In this document: piece after piece, positions 55,203-63,544 of the stretch
Layout: the number at the start of each line of letters is the position of its first letter
Numbering within the stretch: the stretch's first letter is position 1
Assembly (NCBI RefSeq): GCF_019226825.1
Contig: NZ_CP076643.1
Span: forward strand, 1,054,001-1,118,000
Source of the DNA: Vibrio ostreae
GTDB taxonomy: Bacteria; Pseudomonadota; Gammaproteobacteria; Enterobacterales; Vibrionaceae
DNA length: 64,000 bases
Direction: 5' to 3'
Notes under the pieces: model-generated
The model's database searches: none
Told to the model about the DNA's origin: nothing
What the model saw: only the letters and a program-made list of their open reading frames with translations
Position numbers and translations under genes: made by a program

Positions 55203-56552
55203 TTGATCACTGTCGATAAACAAGATGCCGTTACCCTTAAGATCTCTTCCGAGATGTCGGACAGCAAGAAGCTCGATCTGGATATGTATCTGTTTATTCC
55301 CGGCGAATTAGGTTTAACACCGGAAGTGATGTCCGAGGGAGAGTTTTTCTACAGTTCCATTCATCAAAAACGGTCTTACTACAGTAATAAAATTCTGTTA
55401 CCGCTGGTGCACAGCCGTCTGGCGCAACGCGGCCGTCTCTCTTCTACCCAGTACCGAGTCAGTCTGAGTTTGTTCGCCTATCAGTATGTTATTGCGCTGG
55501 ACAAAGCGGTCAACCAGCTCAATGAATCAAGTGACAATGTCACTTCTGATGAAGTGGATACGGTGATTGAGTTGTCGCTCGATATTCTCAAACGTTTACG
55601 CCGTAATATTCCTTACGAAGAAACCATCAAACGCTATTACGCCAATATTGATAACTACTTGTCCTGGTATACCGAGCAGAAGTTTCTCTCTATGGTGGCT
55701 AAATTAAGCCGCAATTCTGAATACAAGACGATTAAAGATCGCCTGATCACTCTGGTCGAGAAAGAACAGGCTCACCGGGCACTTAATCACTACAACTCGG
55801 AAAAAGCCGACACCGACATTACCCGCTTAAGCAATAAAATGCGTCTGCTGCGACGCCTTATTGAACATCCGATTATTCTGCGGGAAAAAGTCACCTCACT
55901 GGGTAAAAATATGAAGCGTGCGGTAAAAGGCATCGCCACTGGTTTAGTCATGGTCGTGGTAACCATCACGGCAATTACGGCGCGGGATTACTGGGGCGAA
56001 ATCACCGCTTCATTCATCATCGCCATGTCGTTCATTTATGCCTTGCGTGAAATTTTTAAAGACGATTTACGTGACATCCTATGGCGCGTTATTCGTAAAG
56101 GGAAACCGAAATGGCGCCGTCGCTATTTCGATCCGACCACAGGTAAAGAAGTGGGCCAGAAAGACGAATGGCTCGACTACAAAAGCTTGGCACAACTGCC
56201 GGACAGCATACAAAACATTCGCAAGAAACGTGTCGTGCAACGTGAAGAGCAGATCCTCCACTACCGCTCGCAGACCGAGATGTCGACCTCCCATTTTATG
56301 AGCGGTTATGAAGCGACACGTGAGAGCATACTCATTGATTTGCGTACCTTGACCCGCTTGATGGATAAAGGCTCCAACCGTATCTATCAGCTAAACAACG
56401 GTCAGGTAAGCCGTGAGTCGGTTGAGAAACGTCATCTCATCAATCTGATCGTCAAAGAGCGTAACTATAAAGACAAGCCGCGCTATTATCGCTGGAAAAT
56501 CGTGTTAAACCGAAGCAAAATCGTCGATATTGAAACCATCGAGCTCAGTTAG
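55203..56552 (+). CDS. Unknown protein with two central membrane helices
   Basis: A 449-aa protein of no family I recognise. The N-terminal 240 residues look alpha-helical and cytoplasmic (with VNQLNESSDNVTSDEVDTV). Two adjacent hydrophobic segments follow at about 249-266 (GIATGLVMVVVTITAITA) and 273-289. A basic 150-residue C-terminal part follows (KPKWRRRYFDPTTGKEVGQKD). The start codon is TTG with AGGAG seven bases upstream, a strong site that supports it. A perfect matS site lies inside the gene. It stands alone between divergent CvfB and convergent DUF4442 genes. Confidence 0.78.
   Translation: MITVDKQDAVTLKISSEMSDSKKLDLDMYLFIPGELGLTPEVMSEGEFFYSSIHQKRSYYSNKILLPLVHSRLAQRGRLSSTQYRVSLSLFAYQYVIALDKAVNQLNESSDNVTSDEVDTVIELSLDILKRLRRNIPYEETIKRYYANIDNYLSWYTEQKFLSMVAKLSRNSEYKTIKDRLITLVEKEQAHRALNHYNSEKADTDITRLSNKMRLLRRLIEHPIILREKVTSLGKNMKRAVKGIATGLVMVVVTITAITARDYWGEITASFIIAMSFIYALREIFKDDLRDILWRVIRKGKPKWRRRYFDPTTGKEVGQKDEWLDYKSLAQLPDSIQNIRKKRVVQREEQILHYRSQTEMSTSHFMSGYEATRESILIDLRTLTRLMDKGSNRIYQLNNGQVSRESVEKRHLINLIVKERNYKDKPRYYRWKIVLNRSKIVDIETIELS
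55531..55543. promoter_or_regulatory. matS site inside the 449-aa unknown gene
   Basis: GTGACAATGTCAC, identical to the site in ccoI and an exact match to GTGACRNYGTCAC. Only 1.3 kb from the next site. Confidence 0.88.
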
Positions 56553-56632
56553 CATCACAGCATACCTGCTCAGCGAACACGGTTTAGCGGGCAAGAGAGG
56601 CAATCATAGTGACTCGCCTGTGATCAACAGAG

Positions 56633-57115
56633 TTATCCGCTCTTCACGGCTTTAAGGGATAACGTCAGCCAGAACTCCGCCATCGCTTCATCACCATGCA
56701 GCGATGGACAAGTGGCGGTAATTTTTACCGCCTGATTCACTCGCTGACCCGTGGCCAGCGTTTCGTCCAGCATGGCGTCAATCAAAGGACCATCGTCGCA
56801 GCGAAAGCAGACATCGGCTTCAGGCCTTTTGAGAAATTTCGCCTCGACTTCTTTAAACGCAAGTGACACCGTCACTTTTCGTTGCTGCGCTTTATACATA
56901 GCAAGAAAGCCCCCCGCCACATCTGCGCCAACGGCCAACACGCCAAAATACATGCTGTTGAGATGATTGCGATTGCGCCGTTTAAGCGGGATACGGACTA
57001 TGACTGAGTTATCGTCAAGCGTGAGCAGTTTCGGCCGGCAATACCAGATGAGCGGCACTTTCATAAAGCCGAAATAGTTAAGGTAAAGATTCGCTTTGGT
57101 GAGAGCAGAGAGCAT
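56633..57115 (-). CDS. DUF4442 / hotdog-fold thioesterase-like protein
   Basis: A 160-aa protein whose pattern fits the DUF4442 hotdog-fold group related to PaaI-type thioesterases: RNRNHLNSMYFGVLAVGADVAGGFLAMY, then VSLAFKEVEAKFLKRPEADV. The Asn-x-x-x-Ser-Met-Tyr region with GADVAGG corresponds to the acyl-CoA site in that group. Substrate unknown. It is convergent with the 449-aa gene. It contains a perfect matS site at 56863-56875. Confidence 0.82.
   Translation of the reverse strand: MLSALTKANLYLNYFGFMKVPLIWYCRPKLLTLDDNSVIVRIPLKRRNRNHLNSMYFGVLAVGADVAGGFLAMYKAQQRKVTVSLAFKEVEAKFLKRPEADVCFRCDDGPLIDAMLDETLATGQRVNQAVKITATCPSLHGDEAMAEFWLTLSLKAVKSG
56863..56875. promoter_or_regulatory. matS site inside the DUF4442 gene
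   Basis: GTGACACCGTCAC is an exact match to GTGACRNYGTCAC. It lies 1.3 kb from the previous site and 36.6 kb from dif. Confidence 0.88.
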
Positions 57116-57211
57116 AGGACTGACCTTACTAGTTATGGTTATAATTATCGTGACAACTTCAGTTGTCAGACCAGTTCACTTTAGCGCTGCATTATTGTCA
57201 ATCTGTATGGT

Positions 57212-57244
57212 TAAAAAACAAGAAGCCAGCCGTATTTGGCTGGC
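57212..57244 (-). terminator. Terminator after the PpsA-like gene
   Basis: Stem GCCAGCC (57225-57231) / GGCTGGC (57238-57244), followed on the minus strand by TTCTTGTTTTTT. Confidence 0.82.
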
Positions 57245-57280
57245 CTCGTTGCGCATCCTTATCAGATCTCAGGTCGCGTT

Positions 57281-58168
57281 TCAGAAGTTAAAAATCGCTT
57301 CGGCCTGGGTATTTTCAACCAGGTAATTTTGTAGCTTGAGGTGGGTTTCCAGTGCTGTCGTGACAATCAGTACCGGTTTTTTAGCCTGCAGGGCCGCTTT
57401 AAACACAATGTCAGCCAGCAGGGTTACAGATTCGCTGTCCGGATTGTACAGGTACGACAGTGCCGCATTGTCCTTATCAAGCCCCAAAGTAAACTGAGTC
57501 AAGGATTCCCAGTCAATCACTACGCCATCGAAATATTGCAGCAAACGCTCAGCGACCATAACACTGGATGGCACACTGCAGCTGTAAAGCACTTTAAGGC
57601 CGTTCAGGCCGCGCGGCAGCCCCTGCTCAGCCAGACGGTCAATGATAGTCGCTGCATCACTTAAAGTACGAACAAAAGGCACGACAATTTCAATATCCAG
57701 CCCCTGGTTGCGCAGCTGCTTGATCACCTGACATTCCAGTGCAAACGCCGGTGCATACGCTTGAGATGCGTAGCGGGAAACACCGCGCACACCCATTGCC
57801 GGATTCACTTCATCGGTTTCCAGGCTTCCGCCAAGCAGCGCCTGATAGCCGTGGCTATCTGCCGAACTCAGACACACGCGCAGCGACTGATGATGAGGCT
57901 GAACCGCCGCGCCGATTTTTTCCACCAGAGTGTCGACAAAATGTTCGGCAATACTTTTACCGCCCAGCATGGCTTCCAGTGAACTTTTTTCCAGTTCAGA
58001 CAAACTATCAGTGCCCGTGACCAGAGCCGGATGATAAAAGACGCTCTCGGCAATGAGCTCAGATAAAGAGACAAACAGATAAGAGCTTGGTGCCTGTTCG
58101 GTTGCTTTTGGCAAGGTATTTCCCAGAGCCAACTGCTCATGGATGGTTACGTTGTGTTCTAAACTCAT
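57281..58168 (-). CDS. Stand-alone PEP-synthase C-terminal-domain homologue, probable pseudoenzyme
   Basis: A 295-aa protein aligning along its length with the PEP-binding TIM-barrel domain of PEP synthase: NPAMGVRGVSRY, FALECQVIKQLRNQGLDIEIVVPFVRT, RGLNGLKVLYSCSVPSS, LTQFTLGLDKDN. Against E. coli PpsA recalled from memory, key residues are replaced: the phosphate-binding Arg by C99, the two Mg ligands (Glu in MCEIPSN, Asp in GSNDMTQ) by S198 and S222, and the catalytic Cys (ICGQ) by V269. No phosphohistidine or ATP-grasp domain is present. Start ATG 58168, with GGAG upstream. It is divergent from an AroH-type DAHP synthase; in E. coli ppsA also lies near aroH. Confidence 0.8.
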   Translation of the reverse strand: MSLEHNVTIHEQLALGNTLPKATEQAPSSYLFVSLSELIAESVFYHPALVTGTDSLSELEKSSLEAMLGGKSIAEHFVDTLVEKIGAAVQPHHQSLRVCLSSADSHGYQALLGGSLETDEVNPAMGVRGVSRYASQAYAPAFALECQVIKQLRNQGLDIEIVVPFVRTLSDAATIIDRLAEQGLPRGLNGLKVLYSCSVPSSVMVAERLLQYFDGVVIDWESLTQFTLGLDKDNAALSYLYNPDSESVTLLADIVFKAALQAKKPVLIVTTALETHLKLQNYLVENTQAEAIFNF

Positions 58169-58373
58169 TACTGCTCCGTTTATCATTATGTTGTACATGT
58201 CGAAAATACCTAGAGAGCCGCAGAAAAACAAGCCCACAACTCAATATTTATTGATTATTTTTGCATAAATTTTCACTTTACAGGAAATAGAACACCTCTT
58301 ATCGCTTAACAGTTTATTATGCCCCCTAAATTCGTTATCTTTACTACCTCGCAATAAGAGGACAGGCTATCCT

Positions 58374-59432
58374 ATGCCATTACAAACTGATGAATTAAGA
58401 ACCCAAGCGCTGGGTCCGATGCCTACTCCGGCAGAACTTAGCCAAGCCCACCCGATTACGGATGAGGTTGCAGAGCGAATTGCCAACTCCCGTGGCCAAA
58501 TTGAACGCATTCTTTCCGGAGAAGATGATCGCCTGCTGGTGATTGTCGGACCTTGCTCTGTACACGACACTGAAGCGGCGCTGGACTATGCACAACGCCT
58601 GAGTGCCATTCAGGGTCAGTACGCGAACGAACTGTTTATCGTGATGCGTACCTATTTCGAGAAACCACGTACGGTTGTCGGCTGGAAAGGCCTGATTACC
58701 GATCCAAACCTGGACGGCTCTTACGCACTGGAAACCGGTCTGAATAAAGCACGCCAACTGCTGCTGAATATCAATAAACTGGGCCTGGCCACAGCCACTG
58801 AGTTTCTGGATATGATCACCGGCCAGTACATTGCTGATCTGATTAGCTGGGGCGCGATCGGTGCCCGCACCACTGAATCCCAGATCCACCGTGAGATGGC
58901 TTCTGCATTATCGTGCCCGGTCGGTTTTAAAAATGGTACCAATGGTAATGTGAAAATCGCCATTGATGCGATCCGTGCCTCTCAGGCCTCACATTACTTC
59001 TACTCGCCGGATAAAAACGGCCGTATGACCGTATATCGCACCAGCGGTAACCCATATGGGCACGTGATTCTGCGCGGTGGCGACAATGGTACCAACTATG
59101 ATGCGGCCTCTGTAAATGAAGCATGTGCAGCTCTGGCTCAATTTGATCTGCCACAACGTCTGGTGGTTGATTTCAGCCACGCTAACTGTGAAAAGCAGCA
59201 CCGCAAGCAGCTTGATGTCGCCAAAGACATCTGTCAGCAGATTGAATCCGGCAGCCACAAAGTGGCCGGCGTCATGGCAGAAAGCTTCATTGTGGAAGGC
59301 AACCAGCCAATGGACGATCTGGACAACCTGACCTATGGTCAATCTATCACCGACCCATGCTTAAGCTGGCAAGACACCACCAGCATGCTTGATATGCTGG
59401 CTCAATCTATTAAAGTGCGCCGTGCTGGCTGA
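58374..59432 (+). CDS. aroH: 3-deoxy-7-phosphoheptulonate (DAHP) synthase, AroH-like
   Basis: First enzyme of the shikimate pathway, joining PEP and erythrose 4-phosphate. The 352-aa class I enzyme has IVGPCSVHD, EKPRTVVGWKGLI, IGARTTESQIHRE and DFSHANCEKQHRK. Several segments (TGQYIADLISWGAIG, SPDKNGRMTVYRTSGNPYGH, ITDPCLSWQDT) resemble E. coli AroH more than AroF or AroG, suggesting tryptophan sensitivity; that is inference. The ATG has AGGACA in the region upstream. It is divergent from the PpsA-like pseudoenzyme. Confidence 0.92.
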   Translation: MPLQTDELRTQALGPMPTPAELSQAHPITDEVAERIANSRGQIERILSGEDDRLLVIVGPCSVHDTEAALDYAQRLSAIQGQYANELFIVMRTYFEKPRTVVGWKGLITDPNLDGSYALETGLNKARQLLLNINKLGLATATEFLDMITGQYIADLISWGAIGARTTESQIHREMASALSCPVGFKNGTNGNVKIAIDAIRASQASHYFYSPDKNGRMTVYRTSGNPYGHVILRGGDNGTNYDAASVNEACAALAQFDLPQRLVVDFSHANCEKQHRKQLDVAKDICQQIESGSHKVAGVMAESFIVEGNQPMDDLDNLTYGQSITDPCLSWQDTTSMLDMLAQSIKVRRAG

Positions 59433-59469
59433 TCAGCCGCATCGGTTAATTTATTAAGGAAAAACTAAC

Positions 59470-59952
59470 ATGCCTTCTTTCGATATTGTTTCAGAAATCG
59501 ATACTGTTGAACTGCGTAACGCGGTCGATAACTCAAACCGAGAGCTTGCGACCCGCTTTGACTTTCGTAACGTTGACGCCAGTTTTGAACTGAAGGATGA
59601 AACAGTAAAACTGGGCGCTGAAGGTGATTTCCAGCTGCAACAGCTGATGGATATTCTGCGTAGCAACTTGGCTAAACGCGGCGTAGACCCACGTTCAATG
59701 GAAGTGAAAGAGTCTGTTCATTCTGGTAAGAACTGGTACAAAGATGTCCTGTTCAAACAAGGGATCGAGACTGACCTGGCGAAAAAAGTGGTGAAACTGA
59801 TCAAAGACGCCAAACTGAAAGTTCAAGCGTCGATTCAAGGTGATAAAGTTCGTGTCACCGGTAAAAAGCGTGATGATTTGCAAGCGGTTATGGCGCTGCT
59901 GCGAGGGAGTGATCTGGACCACCCGTTCCAGTTTAATAACTTCCGTGACTAA
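59470..59952 (+). CDS. yajQ: YajQ family nucleotide-binding protein
   Basis: A 160-aa protein with two ferredoxin-like domains of the UPF0234/YajQ family. Some members bind cyclic di-GMP and others bind tRNA or GTP. It starts [21 protein letters not shown] and includes [23 protein letters not shown] lies upstream of the ATG. It follows aroH by 37 bp on the same strand and may be co-transcribed. A bidirectional terminator follows. Confidence 0.93.
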   Translation: MPSFDIVSEIDTVELRNAVDNSNRELATRFDFRNVDASFELKDETVKLGAEGDFQLQQLMDILRSNLAKRGVDPRSMEVKESVHSGKNWYKDVLFKQGIETDLAKKVVKLIKDAKLKVQASIQGDKVRVTGKKRDDLQAVMALLRGSDLDHPFQFNNFRD

Positions 59953-59965
59953 CTCACTGACCAAT

Positions 59966-59996
59966 AAAAAATCCAGCCTCAACGCTGGATTTTTTA
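59966..59996. terminator. Bidirectional terminator between yajQ and msrB
   Basis: Stem ATCCAGC / GCTGGAT with flanking A and T runs on both sides, serving converging genes. Confidence 0.9.
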
Positions 59997-60030
59997 TTAC
60001 AGATAACTCGTAATCACCCAACTCATCCGG

Positions 60031-60477
60031 TTACCCAGACTGCTTCTCTATCGCCACCGCATTAACGCAATAGCGCAATCCGCTTGGTGGCGGACCATCC
60101 GGAAAAACATGCCCCAGATGCGCATCACAACTGTTGCAACGCACTTCTACCCTTGGCGTCGCTAGTTGAGTGTCGATATGATACGAAATCGCATTCTTGG
60201 TCGCCGGTTGTGAAAACGATGGCCATCCGCTGTGAGAATCAAACTTTGTTGCTGAATCGAACAGTAAAGTCTGACAACACACGCAATGGTAGATCCCGGG
60301 CTCAAACTGCACACACATGTCTGAAGAAAACGGACGCTCCGTGCCATGCTCTCTGGTCACGTAGTACTGCTCTTCCGTCAACTCAGCCTGCCACTGCTGC
60401 GGAGTTTTCTCAACCCGGTGTGAAGGCGCCAGATTCCCCTGCTGCGCTAATTCCACCACATCCTTCCAATTCAGCAT
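60031..60477 (-). CDS. msrB: Peptide methionine-(R)-sulfoxide reductase MsrB
   Basis: Repairs Met-R-sulfoxide in proteins. With start ATG 60477 (MLNWKDVVEL..., strong GAGGGGG site) it is 148 aa. Two zinc CxxC pairs are visible (CVCC and CNSC), with the substrate loop SHSGWPSF and the catalytic Cys in GLRYCVNAVAIE. The longer frame from 60549 adds an unlikely leader. It is the second methionine sulfoxide reductase in the window besides msrC. Confidence 0.94.
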   Translation of the reverse strand: MLNWKDVVELAQQGNLAPSHRVEKTPQQWQAELTEEQYYVTREHGTERPFSSDMCVQFEPGIYHCVCCQTLLFDSATKFDSHSGWPSFSQPATKNAISYHIDTQLATPRVEVRCNSCDAHLGHVFPDGPPPSGLRYCVNAVAIEKQSG

Positions 60478-60560
60478 ATTTCCCCCTCGGTTAGCCTTTT
60501 GCACCAACCGTGTGAACAGTGAATTTGTCAGACTGCCTAAAAATCTCATCAGTCCGTCTT

Positions 60561-60588
60561 AAAAAAATAGCCCATCACCGATGAGCTA
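60561..60588 (-). terminator. Terminator after the coiled-coil gene
   Basis: Minus strand TAGCTCATC / GATGGGCTA (one wobble pair), followed by seven Ts. It ends the 61564-60655 unit before msrB. Confidence 0.85.
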
Positions 60589-60654
60589 TCACACATTGTT
60601 GCGTTACGCACACGTAAAAAATAAACAGTACCTAGCGAAACAGTATCTAGCGCT

Positions 60655-61386
60655 TCAAAGCCCGATCTCTTCCGATAAGGCTTTAATCTGCTCCAGATCC
60701 ATGCGACGCACGCGGATCATCTGATCAATCTCACTGACGCGCGAATTTGCCTCATCCTGCTTATCACATGAGTCAGACTTAGCATCCCAGGAAGCCCCTT
60801 CAAGATACGCATCGCAATCATTTTTAAGCGTTTTAATTTTCGGCACTAAATCATCACGCTCTTTTTGCAGCGATTCCAGTTCCTGTTTGATTTTTAACTC
60901 TTTTTGGAACAACTCACGCGAACGTTCAAACATCGTTGCCTGCATATCTGCCTGACGATTTAACTTGTCGTTCTTCTCATCCGCTTTAGCCAGATCTTGC
61001 TTGCGGTTAGACAATTCAGCTTCCAGCGAAGCATTGACTTTTTCCAGCTCGGTCACTTCTCTCTGTAATTTGGTGAGCTCTGCTTTGTTCTGTTCACGCT
61101 GATCGTCCAGCGCAGTCTGCAACTTCTCCTGCCACTCTTGGTTGAGTTTTTCAGTACTGTCCTCTACCTGAACTTTCTGATCTGCACCGTCTTGCTGCGC
61201 CTGTTTATACTGAGTTTCCAGCGCCTGATAGGTGGTTTCCCATTTGGAAGCGGTCACCGAAGAGCCGACCAAACCGCCTAAAGCCAGACCCAGTGCAGCG
61301 GCAATACCGATATAGAGATAACTGCGTTTATCGCGCTCTTCAATCACGACCACATCGTCGTGGTCGTCTGAATGTTTTTGGTTCAA
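60655..61386 (-). CDS. Membrane-anchored coiled-coil protein of unknown function
   Basis: A 243-aa protein. A charged cytoplasmic tail (MNQKHSDDHDDVVVIEERDKR) is followed by one glycine-rich membrane helix (about residues 23-47, SYLYIGIAAALGLALGGLVGSS). A long coiled coil follows (about 50-190, rich in Glu, Lys and Gln). The C-terminal part has two Cys (NDCDAYLE and SDSCDK) that could pair in the periplasm. Such proteins in Vibrio are sometimes mislabelled as chromosome partitioning proteins. It follows a 52-aa membrane protein by 19 bp, so the two are probably co-transcribed. Confidence 0.78.
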   Translation of the reverse strand: MNQKHSDDHDDVVVIEERDKRSYLYIGIAAALGLALGGLVGSSVTASKWETTYQALETQYKQAQQDGADQKVQVEDSTEKLNQEWQEKLQTALDDQREQNKAELTKLQREVTELEKVNASLEAELSNRKQDLAKADEKNDKLNRQADMQATMFERSRELFQKELKIKQELESLQKERDDLVPKIKTLKNDCDAYLEGASWDAKSDSCDKQDEANSRVSEIDQMIRVRRMDLEQIKALSEEIGL

Positions 61387-61405
61387 GTTTTACTCCTAAA
61401 TCCCA

Positions 61406-61564
61406 TCAGCGAATGAGTTCAGTCACCACGACCGAGATCGTATAAATTACCAAAGCGGCGACCAGTGTCACGACGATGCCTTTTTGCGCTTTTTCACTGG
61501 TACCATAGCGAATCAGAAAAAAAGCTAAGGCAATCAATACTCCGATTGTGATCAGTCTGATCAT
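61406..61564 (-). CDS. 52-aa two-helix membrane protein
   Basis: A short gene found by translating the minus strand from ATG 61564. It reads MIRLITIGVLIALAFFLIRY, then GTSEKAQKG, then IVVTLVAALVIYTISVVV, then TELIR. The two hydrophobic segments are split by a short polar loop. A strong AAGGGGTGAG ribosome-binding site lies just upstream. The stop falls 19 bp before the start of the coiled-coil gene, which is itself membrane-anchored. Function unknown; the pair may act together. Confidence 0.75.
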   Translation of the reverse strand: MIRLITIGVLIALAFFLIRYGTSEKAQKGIVVTLVAALVIYTISVVVTELIR

Positions 61565-61744
61565 AACTCACCCCTTTATCTATATCTCTTTATACCACTT
61601 ATAGCGTATCAAAGGTCAGAGAAAAGTTTAATCCGGCACATCTTGACCAAGAATGACGCATTCCATTGAATTTGTAGATGACATCACACTTTGTTTTGGC
61701 TAATATTCTCGGGCAAATTATCTAACCATATAGATAATTGTTCC

Positions 61745-61975
61745 AATGAAGACTGCAGGAGAGAGGTTGTTAACCTATTTTTAACAAATAGGCCAGACAT
61801 ACCCGCCGAAGAAGTAAATCTTTCAGGTGCTTTATTCTTCCCCAAGAAGAATAGCGAGGACTGTAGTTGGAGGAACCTCTGGAGAGAACCGTTCAATCGG
61901 TCGCCGAAGGAGCAAGTTCTGCTTATCCACTAAGCAGAGTGAAACTCTCAGGCAAAAGGACAGAGGAGTGAAAGG
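61745..61975 (+). ncRNA. Tandem glycine riboswitch
   Basis: Two successive glycine aptamers. Aptamer I holds GGAGAGAGG, GCCGAAGAAG and TCTTTCAGGT; aptamer II holds TCTGGAGAGAAC, GCCGAAGGAG, ACTCTCAGGCAAAAGGAC and AGAGG. Both share the GCCGAAG and CTCAGG-type core of the class, with a short linker between them. It sits 100 bp before an AGCS sodium:amino-acid symporter, the same arrangement as the classic V. cholerae VC1422 riboswitch. The downstream 100 bp hold the expression platform. In that system glycine turns expression on. Confidence 0.95.
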
Positions 61976-62075
61976 TTATCCGGGACAGCCTGTCTGTTAC
62001 TGGCTATTCGCATTTTGATCAATGAGATCCGCCCTTTCTCTCTTCTCCTTAGATTTTGTTTATTAAGGGGAAAAT

Positions 62076-63458
62076 ATGACCAACCTTCTTTCATTATTAC
62101 AAACTATTGATAGCTTCGTATGGGGCCCACCTCTACTTATTCTGCTGGTCGGAACCGGTATTTATTTCACTTTTCGTTTGGGCCTGTTGCAATTCCGTCA
62201 TCTTCCGACCGCACTTAAAATGGTATTCAGCCGTGATAAATCTGAGTCCGCGCAGGGCGATGTGTCCAGTTTCGCTGCGTTATGTACGGCTCTATCGGCC
62301 ACAATCGGTACAGGTAATATTGTGGGTGTGGCAACCGCAATCAAACTCGGTGGCCCGGGCGCCCTGTTCTGGATGTGGCTCGCTGCTCTGTTCGGCATGG
62401 CGACTAAATATGCTGAATGCCTTCTGGCGGTAAAATACCGTAAAACCGATGCCAACGGTCAGATGATTGGTGGCCCGATGTATTATCTGCAATACGGTGT
62501 AGGTTCAAAAGTACTGGCGGTCCTGTTTGCGGTATTCGCACTGGGTGTGGCATGCTTTGGTATTGGTACGTTCCCGCAAGTTAATGCAATTCTGGACGCT
62601 ACTGAAATTTCATTTGGCGCATCCCGTGAAGCCTCTGCTATCGTTCTAACCCTGCTGGTGGCCTTTGTTACCATTGGTGGTATTCAGTCGATTTCCCGCG
62701 TTGCCGGCAAAGTCGTACCAGCTATGGCAGTATTTTATGTCATCGCCTGTCTGAGTGTGATTGTCACCAACGCCGATCAGCTGTTAAGCGCTCTGCAACT
62801 GGTACTGACTTCCGCATTCAGCTCATCAGCAGCGACCGGCGGTTTCCTGGGCGCAAGCATCATGCTGGCCATTCAGTCCGGTATTGCGCGTGGCGTCTTC
62901 TCCAACGAATCTGGCCTTGGCAGCGCACCGATGGCAGCGGCGGCAGCCAAAACCAACTCTTGTGTAAAACAGGGCCTGATCTCGATGACCGGTACTTTCT
63001 TCGATACCATCATCATCTGTACCATGACCGGCCTGGCTCTGATCCTGACAGGTGCGTGGCAAAGTGATTTCTCTGGTGCCGCCATGACCACACACGCCTT
63101 TGCCGTGGGCCTGAACTCAGAAACCATCGGCCCGATGCTGGTGTCGGTTGGTCTGATGTTCTTTGCGTTCACGACGATTCTGGGCTGGAACTACTACGGT
63201 GAGCGCTGTGTCGTCTTCCTGTTTGGCACCAAGGCAGTACTGCCATACAAGGTGGTGTTTATCGCTCTGGTCGCATCAGGCGCATTCCTGAAACTGGATA
63301 TGATCTGGGTGATTGCCGATATCGTAAACGGACTGATGGCGATTCCAAACCTGATCGGTCTGATTGCACTGCGCCACGTCGTGGTTGAAGAAACCAAAGT
63401 ATTCTTTGCCCGACATACCCGCTCTGAACAAACATCACTCGCCTCACAGCAATCATAA
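62076..63458 (+). CDS. Sodium:alanine/glycine symporter (AGCS family)
   Basis: A 460-aa inner-membrane carrier with about 11 membrane helices, importing alanine or glycine with sodium. Family lines include FAALCTALSATIGTGNIVGVATAI, GPMYYLQYGVG, and ARGVFSNESGLGSAPMAAAAAKTNSCVKQG. Control by the tandem glycine riboswitch upstream implies that glycine is a substrate or signal: uptake or export may help the cell use excess glycine. The ATG has AAGGGG upstream. A terminator follows. Confidence 0.94.
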   Translation: MTNLLSLLQTIDSFVWGPPLLILLVGTGIYFTFRLGLLQFRHLPTALKMVFSRDKSESAQGDVSSFAALCTALSATIGTGNIVGVATAIKLGGPGALFWMWLAALFGMATKYAECLLAVKYRKTDANGQMIGGPMYYLQYGVGSKVLAVLFAVFALGVACFGIGTFPQVNAILDATEISFGASREASAIVLTLLVAFVTIGGIQSISRVAGKVVPAMAVFYVIACLSVIVTNADQLLSALQLVLTSAFSSSAATGGFLGASIMLAIQSGIARGVFSNESGLGSAPMAAAAAKTNSCVKQGLISMTGTFFDTIIICTMTGLALILTGAWQSDFSGAAMTTHAFAVGLNSETIGPMLVSVGLMFFAFTTILGWNYYGERCVVFLFGTKAVLPYKVVFIALVASGAFLKLDMIWVIADIVNGLMAIPNLIGLIALRHVVVEETKVFFARHTRSEQTSLASQQS

Positions 63459-63496
63459 TCGGGCTGCGGCATCGTAAAGATGCGATTGCAGCGATC

Positions 63497-63524
63497 AAAA
63501 AAGCGCTCGTTTGAGCGCTTTTTC
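63497..63524. terminator. Bidirectional terminator between the AGCS symporter and the LysE-family gene
   Basis: Stem AAGCGCTC / GAGCGCTT with a 4-base loop and A and T runs on both sides. Confidence 0.88.
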
Positions 63525-63544
63525 GTATCTGACTCAGACCTAAA

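Noticed and set aside
58262..58282. Possible TyrR or TrpR operator upstream of the DAHP synthase
   Set aside because: The minus strand shows TGTAAA followed by TTTATG-like sequence, but the spacing and the conserved G and C do not fit the TGTAAA-N6-TTTACA pattern. Too weak to call.
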